64,000 nucleotides of DNA, from assembly GCA_019054805.1 (NCBI GenBank), contig JAHQIY010000009.1, positions 248,001 through 312,000 of the forward strand. Direction: 5' to 3'. Position numbers and translations under genes: made by a program. The DNA comes from Brachionus manjavacas. Its lineage: Eukaryota > Rotifera > Eurotatoria > Ploima > Brachionidae. Shown in pieces: positions 57,573-64,000 of the stretch (positions within the stretch are counted from its first letter, which is position 1; each line of letters opens with the position of its first letter). The notes below the pieces were generated by a model. It was not told where the DNA came from. It saw only the letters and a program-made list of their open reading frames with translations, and ran no database searches.

Positions 57573-59499
57573 GAATGAATTAGGAATGAATCTTCATGTG
57601 AACTTAGAGCTTCTTTGTTAATAATTCAAATGACTCCTGGAATTAATAAGCTTGTTGGTAGTCATTTTAGTTAACAGTTGACAGTGGATCGGATTGTGAA
57701 GCTTCTTTAGCTAATTTTTTGAATAAAATTGAAACTAAAAATTTATTAGAATTTTGGTTATTTTATTTTTAACAAAAAAATGTATTTCTTAAGTTTAACA
57801 GTGAATTATTTCTCGTTAGAATGCTCTGGCAATGCTTTGTGTTGTGACAATTATTTAGGAAGACTTTTTCAATGGGTTATTAAATTTTTTATCTTTTTGG
57901 TGCACTAAAAAACATCGCTCATATGGTCAATATTTAAAAGTAAAATAATAATTATTATAGTGATTCAAATAATAAACCGTAGTATCGGACATAATATTTT
58001 TTTAATATTTTTAGACTAAATAATAAAAATTATTAAAATAATTGTTGTATAAGAATTGTTGAAAGGTTCGCTAGTTGTGATTAAAAAAACAAAAGATTGG
58101 GGGAGTTTGGCCGAGATTATTTAATTCAAAATTAATTTGCTCAACTACGGTGTTAAATGTTCATTTAAATATTTGTTAATCTTTTTTATTCGATAGATTA
58201 TTGAGCACCAGAATTTACGAGCAATATAAAAACAGTAAAAAATAAAACTTTATTTTTTAAGTAGCATTTGATATACTGGTTACATCGCCTAAAATTTTTT
58301 ACTGTAAAAATTGCAAAAAAATTACGAAAATTAAATTTTCAATTTTTTTGTATCTAAAATTTAAAAATAAAACTTGAGAGTAATTAAAATGTTTGTTTTT
58401 ACCTTAAATCAATGGAAATTGTGAATTTAAGAAAAAAAGGATCACTAATAAAAATTTATAAATATTTTTCTAGGTTTTTTACGGAAGGTTGGTTAGATTG
58501 ATACATTTAATATTTTTTTACTAATACAACTTGGATCTTTTAGAAAAAAATTAAATTTTTTCAATTTTTTTTTTGTTCTTAAATTCGTGATGCCCATTAT
58601 TGTAAGTAAAAAACACAATTATTCAAGTAATTGTTAAACTATTTATTTTAGAGTTTTAGTTGAAAATTGAAAAAAAAATTTCTTTATTTAAGAAACAAAA
58701 AAAAAGATAGACTAAAAGTTGATATTAATTATTTTTGTTAAAAATCATCTGTGCAAGTTAAATATGATTACTAAAATTATTGGAAAACTTAATTGTAAAA
58801 ATTTTTTTCTTCATTTTTTTAAGGTTTCAAAATTAAACATGAAAGGAAGGACTAAGTCTCCATTCCAACCGGCCAAGGCTCGACATAAATTATATTCTAA
58901 ATAGATAAATTAGTAAATATAAAATAAATTTTTATTTATTACCAGTAGAAATTATAAATTTCATTAAATTTTTTTCGAAAATTCACAATGCACATTTATT
59001 AGGGCTGACATAATTATTAAAACATAAGCTAAATTAATATTAACCAAGTTTGGAAATAAAAAAACCCACAAAAAAAATAAAAAAAAATTTTAAATTTTAA
59101 ATTTTTTTGTCTATTTATTTAAATTTATTAAAAGTCGCAATGTCGAGCAAAAAAAAACAATCATTTAAATAAAAGCTAAATAAAAAATAACAAAAAATAA
59201 ATATTTTATGTCGCTAATCAATTCTAATTGTGAAACACCTAGCGAACCAAGCGGAAATGTTCACAGATGGACAGTGACAGACTTGATTTCTATCTAAATT
59301 TTTAATTTTTCAACCTATTGATCTAAAGTTAGATAATTTATTAAAAAATTTAGATTTATCATTATTGCGGAAAAAATGCTTAAAAAATAGTTGCCTAATC
59401 AATCAATTAAACAATTAATTCTCGTAGTGATTTAATAAGGATTTAAACGTAATCCATTTACCTATACCGAATTGTAAAATTTCCTGCCAAAATACAAAA
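57573..59499. other. AT-rich region upstream of the serine-rich gene
   Basis: About 1.9 kb. One short segment stands out: at about 58824-58904 (plus), after an acceptor-like TTTTTTAAG, the frame gives MKGRTKSPFQPAKARHKLYS followed by a lysine and stop, with composition unlike its AT-rich neighbours. It could be the last exon of a small gene. A less AT-rich patch at 59230-59285 may be promoter sequence for the gene at 59500. Nothing else was recognised. Confidence 0.3.
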
Positions 59500-61188
59500 A
59501 TGCTGCTTAGCAAAGACAGATCGAGCAGTCCAGGGGGCTACAAGAACAGCTTGAAGAACAGTTCGCTGTCGTCGTCGGTCTCGTCGGCGTCCTCGGCATC
59601 GTCCAGCTTCAAGCAAACATCTCCTAGTCAATACGAAAAAAGCGCCAAACAGCACCCGGAGCCGTTCCAGGCCACCTCCTTTTCCTACCACACCTTCAAC
59701 CCGAACAGAATCAGCTCGTACGACAACGAGAACCTGTACGAGCCGGCCAACGCCCACTACTGGCCCAAGCACGACACCCTGAGCGAAAAGTCCCACGAAC
59801 AGTTCGACAATGTAAATTATTGCCGCAAACGAGCCTCAATCGCTTGCACCAATTGTGACCCAAAGCCCAAGGCCAGTCTGCTTAGCAGGGCGTTTACCTA
59901 CTCGTCCAAAACCGGTTCCAACTCTTCCTTGGCAAAGAATTGCTCGTGGCGAGCCAAACTCGCCAAATACTTGTCCTCTACAAACTCTACAAAACCAAAA
60001 CGACACCACGACGAGGACATTTACTCGTCGTGCCACTTGGCCAGAAAAAATCCCATCCATCTGCCGACCAGTTCTAACACTAACATTTTAGTCTCTTCCT
60101 CTTCATCGTCCTCGTCGTCCAGCCACATGAGCTCGTCGCCCAAGGCCAAAAACTTGACCAACAGTCTGCAAAAATTGACCATTACCAACGGGTTCAATTC
60201 GCTGCGCAAGATGCTTCGAATCAAAAGCTCTAGCAAACAAAATTTGGACTGTGCGAGCAAACAGTGCGCAAAAGGCTCCAAGGCCATCAAAAAACAACTT
60301 TCGTTCAACCAGAACGACTCGGTCCTCAAGCTATTTGGCAAAAGACAGCACGAACCAATCTTTAACTCGACCCGAAACGACTTGTCCTGTTTCAATTCCA
60401 AGTGCAGCTGTGTGGACACGTCCGGGTCGACTTTGTTCAACAACATACTCAGCTCGTCGCCAATAACCATCAGAAATTTTGACCAGCCAGAAGTGGAGCC
60501 TGTGCCACAGGCTATTTCTTCTTCTAATGTTAAAATGTACGATGGCTACAGATCGCTCATCAAGCAAATCGAGGACCTTAAGCTGGGCAAAGAAGAACAA
60601 GAACAAGAAGAAGAAGAGCAGGAAATAAATGAAGAAGATCGAAAGTGCGACATGGAAGTGGCTAGTTTTTTTACCAGGACCATAAAATGCCAAGCTGTGA
60701 ACAATTTTTTTTCTACCAATGATTTAGTTAATTATGACTATTTGGAGAGTGCGGTGGAGCCGGACGAGGAGCAAAATTTGGACTATTTGGTCAAGCAATT
60801 GGTCGCCGAGGCGTCTTTGTCCGACATGACCTTTGAGAAAAAGATGAACAGTACTGAGCACAACTACGAGAATTTGGGCTTTGAGGACAAGAACTCGCTG
60901 GATTTGAGCGAGTGTGTGGACGCGTGCGACCTGCAGAGCTCGTCACCGGAGAGCATTGGTGGCGATTTGGTGACCAGGAGCCGCCAAAACAGCTGTGACA
61001 ATGAGCTGCCCTCTTTTTCTAATTCTCTAGGTCACGTGACCAAAGGACTTGGCATGAACTATTTTCGTCCGGCAAGAAATCAAAGCAATAGTATTAAAAT
61101 AGAGAAGAAAATTCGCCTAAATTATAGGCGTCCGCAAAATGGCTATGTGGTCAATGCTAACTATTTTAACTTTGGAACTTTGTGTTAG
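59500..61188 (+). CDS. Serine-rich 562-residue orphan protein
   Basis: One long intronless frame with markedly higher GC and balanced codon use compared with its surroundings, which is strong evidence of a real gene. The protein looks largely disordered: a serine-rich N-terminus (residues 19-38), K/S/N-rich and cysteine-containing blocks (CTNCDPKPK; CSCVDTS), a ten-serine run (about 200-209), an acidic run of E/Q (about 372-382) and a conserved-looking C-terminus (HVTKGLGMNYFRPARNQSNS, RLNYRRPQNGYVV, NYFNFGTLC). No signal peptide, membrane helix or known domain is visible. Tyrosine-rich short motifs (YDNENLYEP, YENLGFED) could be docking sites. I do not recognise the family. The start is the first ATG of the frame. 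Confidence 0.85.
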   Translation: MLLSKDRSSSPGGYKNSLKNSSLSSSVSSASSASSSFKQTSPSQYEKSAKQHPEPFQATSFSYHTFNPNRISSYDNENLYEPANAHYWPKHDTLSEKSHEQFDNVNYCRKRASIACTNCDPKPKASLLSRAFTYSSKTGSNSSLAKNCSWRAKLAKYLSSTNSTKPKRHHDEDIYSSCHLARKNPIHLPTSSNTNILVSSSSSSSSSSHMSSSPKAKNLTNSLQKLTITNGFNSLRKMLRIKSSSKQNLDCASKQCAKGSKAIKKQLSFNQNDSVLKLFGKRQHEPIFNSTRNDLSCFNSKCSCVDTSGSTLFNNILSSSPITIRNFDQPEVEPVPQAISSSNVKMYDGYRSLIKQIEDLKLGKEEQEQEEEEQEINEEDRKCDMEVASFFTRTIKCQAVNNFFSTNDLVNYDYLESAVEPDEEQNLDYLVKQLVAEASLSDMTFEKKMNSTEHNYENLGFEDKNSLDLSECVDACDLQSSSPESIGGDLVTRSRQNSCDNELPSFSNSLGHVTKGLGMNYFRPARNQSNSIKIEKKIRLNYRRPQNGYVVNANYFNFGTLC

Positions 61189-61366
61189 ACTTTTTTTTCT
61201 GGTTTTCTTTTTTTTTTTTTTTTTCAGTGTAGAATTTAATGTTTATTAAAAGAGGAAAAAATTTATTTATTTAAATAAAATAATTTAATACTTTGAATAA
61301 TTGGATTTTATTTGTTGAAAATTGTCCAGTTTTTTTTTTTAATAATTTTTTATTAAAGTGAGTTCA
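61189..61366. other. 3' flank of the serine-rich gene
   Basis: AT-rich, with T runs and an AAATAAAATAA stretch near 61275 that could act as the poly(A) signal. Confidence 0.3.
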
Positions 61367-61731
61367 TGGATAGACAGTGAGATAAAACTTTTAAAAAATC
61401 ATTTTTCTTTCTGTACTTTTTGTACTTTTTCTAATTAATTTATTTGGCCCTGTTCCTTTTTGTAATTTTTGTGATTAATGGTAATTTTAATCATTTTATT
61501 AAAACTTAAACGGGGTCCGGGGCGGAGCCCTGGTTTAGGGATTCGGGTATGCTGGAGGTAAGAAAAATATTAGTTAAATTTAAAATTTATATTTAAAATA
61601 TTGATTAATTCAAGATTTTTTTATTACCATTAAGAACAAAAAGTACAAAAAGGAACAAGGCCAAATAAAATAATATTTTGAAAAAGTACAAAAAGTACAG
61701 AAAGGATTTTTACTTTTAAATATTTTCATGT
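61367..61731. repeat. Foldback element, family F, copy 2, with a GC-rich core segment
   Basis: The arms repeat those of 27295-27502 (ATGGATAGACAGTGAGATAA; CTTTCTGTACTTTTTGTAC) and extend further inward (GGCCCTGTTCCTTTTTGTA on the left, its near-inverse with GGAACAAGGCC on the right), so each arm is about 110 bp. The centre carries a striking G+C-rich stretch at 61511-61557, including CGGGGTCCGGGGCGGAGCCC, which copy 1 lacks. Copy 1 therefore looks like an internal deletion product, or copy 2 has gained an insertion. There is no coding capacity. Confidence 0.75.
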
Positions 61732-62714
61732 ATCGTTTTTTTTATTTTAATTTAAATGATTAATTCTGTATCATCATAAGAAACATGCTATTTTTAATTA
61801 CTAGAAATTAAAGCTATATCATAAACAAATGGATTAAATTAAGATTTTCAAAATGTGATTTTAAAAAATCAATCAGTCTTTCAATTAAATTGTTAATAGA
61901 GAAATTTAAACAGCTCATCAAGAACGACTGAATATTTTTAAATTCAAAAAATTAATAATTAAGGTAAAAGAGTAAAAACTCATCTTTATTTGGAAAAATC
62001 AACTCATAAACATGACTTTTGATGAGTCAAGGGAAGATTAAGCTAAAGCTACTCAGATTAAAAAAAAATTCAAAAATAAATCAAGTTAAACATAAAGTAA
62101 AATATAAAAAAATAAAAAATAGACAAATTAAAATAAAAGAGTTTAATCTTCAAAATTTATTTTTTCTCATTTCTATAGGAAATTACAATTAAAATATTCT
62201 TCAATTTCTTGAATCAATCAATTTGATAGAATTTATCGGTGGCAATACGACTTGGAAAAGAGAATTCAAATTGATATACTCAAATGCAAAAAGTCTTCAA
62301 CCTAATAGGCCATGTCAGTAGACTCAATTAAATTTGATGCTAAATAATTAAAGATTGAAATGACACGGGATTTAAATTTATTTTTTTTTAAAGATCTTTA
62401 ATGACTTTCTGACAGTGCAATTTTTACTTCATTTATTGAACACACAAAGCTATTATTATCCATTTTTTCCAATTGCCTTAATCGTTTAATTAAATAAAAT
62501 AAACTCAAGTTATTCAATAAAATTTTGTACTTAATTTTTGGGGAAAAGTCTATTAATTCAATTTTAATAATAAAAAAGAATAAAAATCAATATAAGAGTA
62601 ATAAAAATATATTATAATGTATTTAGCAGAAATTAAGAATTTTTTTTATTTTGATTATGATAAATATCTACATGTTTAAAAAAAAAATATTTTGATACCT
62701 AAAAGGTTTTGTAT
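61732..62714. other. AT-rich intergenic DNA
   Basis: About 980 bp without a gene. At 62041-62057 AGCTAAAGCTACTCAGA resembles an inverted, worn LINE-A tail hairpin. Nothing else was recognised. Confidence 0.4.
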
Positions 62715-63078
62715 AAACTTACACCCATCAAGATAGTGAAAAAACAAGACCGGATGCAAATCACCAAAATTTTTGTAAAAAATTGATATTTATTCCTAAT
62801 TGTCTGAATTTTCATGTACACCCTTTTTCATTTAAAAAAAAATTATCATCACCTTTAAATTTCGAAAAAAAAAAAATTAAAATACCCAAAAACATCCTTA
62901 TAACTTTTCAGATGCATCTAAAAGCTGATTATATTTTTGAAAAGAGAATAAAATTTAAAAGAAAATGTAGATTTTATAAATAAAATAAAATTTTCAATAT
63001 TGCTTTTGTTACCTTTTATAAAAATTTGCTGATTTACACCCAGTGTTGTTTTTTCACAATCTTGATGAGTATAAGTTT
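62715..63078. mobile_element. Non-autonomous TIR element (364 bp)
   Basis: Inverted terminal arms of 42 bp at 62715-62756 and 63037-63078 match at 36 of 42 positions; the outer ends begin AAACTTACACCCATCAAG and AAACTTATACTCATCAAG. Both sides have TA a base or two outside, which would suit a Tc1/mariner-type TA target, though the exact border is unclear. The interior is AT-rich; the open frame at 62783-62983 is low-complexity and not a gene. Confidence 0.75.
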
Positions 63079-63620
63079 TATAAGTTTTTGACTTAACTAA
63101 ACATAAAAAATATTGATTAAAAATTTGCGAGAAAATAATTCCGAGTAAATTAGTATATTGAAAAAATATGTTTTGATTTTATTTAAGAGAATAAGTTGAA
63201 AAACTTCATTTTTTAATAAAATTTTTACTAATATTGTTTTAATCAAGAACAAGATTTAAAATAAGTCTTTTATTTTCTAAATTCTTTTAAATTAATTGAA
63301 ACTTGTGATAAATAAATTTAAAAAAATGATTGCTTTGTTTTTTTTAAATTGTAACTCTTATTCCAATTTTGAATGTTGAATTAGATATATTATATAAAGA
63401 AAGATAGATTTTAAATAAAAATTTTTTAAAAATTCTAAAGAAAAAGAATTGAGATAATCAATCTTTTATCAAAATAATTTGCTTTAAATTTAAGCCTAAA
63501 ATTGAGTCCACATAAAAAATTAGACCTGTTGAATTTAGCATATTAAATACCTTTAGCAAAGAGGTTTAAAATATGATTACTAATTATTTGAGTTATTTTG
63601 CTTAAAAAAAAGAACAAAAT

Positions 63621-64000
63621 ATGTCCATTTCATTTCCTGATTGCGGTTCCAAAGGATCGTGCTTGTGCGAAGATGCCGAAATGCTGCGTAAACAACGTGA
63701 AGAGATAATTCTCTTGACTAAAGAACTTAAAAACCAAGAGGACCAGATAGGGGTCTTCCAAGCGAATAATAAAAAGCTAAAGGACACCATCAAAAACCTA
63801 AAAGAAGAAAAGAATAAAACTGAAATCGAGATCCAGAGCAAGAATTCTGAAATTACCTCGCTCAAAGGTAAAAAAAATATTTTGAATAAATTAATTTTTA
63901 ATTTTTGCAAAAAAAATTTATTAATCAAGATTGCATAGAGAATATAAAAAAAGAAAATGAATTATTAAAAAACAAAATTAGCCAAAAAGACTCTTATATT
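63621..64000 (+). CDS. Coiled-coil protein, 5' part, runs off the window
   Basis: Exon 1 is 63621-63867 (247 nt, phase 1), with donor GGTAAAA. Exon 2 begins at 63939 after TTGCATAG and is open to the window end. The start MSISFPDCGSKGSCLCEDAE is cysteine-containing. From about residue 22 the sequence is an uninterrupted coiled coil (LRKQREEIILLTKELKNQED, IKNLKEEKNKTEIEIQSKNS, and in exon 2 ENIKKENELLKNKISQKDSY). The join GAG-AAT-ATA keeps the heptad pattern across the splice. The family cannot be named from this part; long coiled-coil centrosomal, ciliary or Golgi proteins are all possible. Confidence 0.75.

Noticed and set aside
60021-60693. Antisense frames of 64-149 codons in the serine-rich gene
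   Set aside because: They are mirror frames of a biased coding sequence (Ser codons giving Glu/Asp runs on the other strand).
1-64000. CRISPR arrays, bacterial operons or integrated prophage
   Set aside because: The window is eukaryotic by introns and gene content; no regularly spaced direct repeats were seen.

Overview
This window reads as the nuclear genome of an invertebrate animal. It is very AT-rich, genes carry many short (about 50-130 bp) AT-rich GT-AG introns, and the gene content is animal: a chitin synthase fused to a myosin motor, PEX13, heterotrimeric G-protein gamma subunits and RNA polymerase subunit RPB6. The myosin-headed chitin synthase is known from lophotrochozoans (molluscs, brachiopods, annelids and relatives). 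With the extreme AT bias and compact introns I would guess a lophotrochozoan such as a rotifer, but the species cannot be read from the sequence.

Layout. 1-2.9 kb: remnants of a non-LTR retrotransposon (called LINE-A here) and a pogo-like TIR element. 3.2-15.0 kb, minus strand: a complete 17-exon myosin-chitin synthase; the exons I assigned add up to 6,999 nt, an uninterrupted 2,332-residue frame. 16.1-19.3 kb, plus strand: an RPB6 cluster made of a broken 5' copy, a MULE transposase relic, a full RPB6, a five-exon gene that may be the Pol I A34.5-type subunit, and a second full RPB6. 19.4-21.7 kb: an unrecognised minus-strand gene, then a Tc1/IS630-type transposase relic split by a 558-bp piggyBac-like element with perfect 18-bp TIRs and TTAA target duplication. 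22.5 kb: a mariner-type MITE. 23.7-25.5 kb, minus strand: a TIR-domain protein gene just downstream of PEX13. 29.0 and 31.9 kb: two intronless G-gamma genes. 32.6-34.9 kb: a second LINE-A copy, split by a CR1-like element. 35.8-40.6 kb: a six-exon WD40 gene (LRWD1/ORCA-like) whose 2.8-kb intron has collected three DNA-transposon relics, one of them a 53-bp near-perfect hairpin. 41.3-45.4 kb: gypsy and LINE relics. 45.4-56.9 kb: a gene-poor stretch. 56.9-57.6 kb: another LINE fragment. 59.5-61.2 kb: an intronless serine-rich orphan of 562 residues. 61.4 and 62.7 kb: two foldback/MITE elements. 63.6 kb to the end: the start of a coiled-coil gene.

The housekeeping genes do not form a pathway together; the only functional clustering is of RNA polymerase subunits at 16-19 kb. 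The rest is a record of repeated transposon insertion. The most useful new material is (i) the complete chitin synthase gene model, (ii) the duplicated and divergent RPB6 pair, (iii) a LINE family whose 3' end carries a conserved GAGC-TTTA-GCTC hairpin found at least six times, and (iv) several TIR elements with readable ends. I did not find convincing evidence of an entirely new biological system. No tRNA, rRNA or CRISPR array was recognised.
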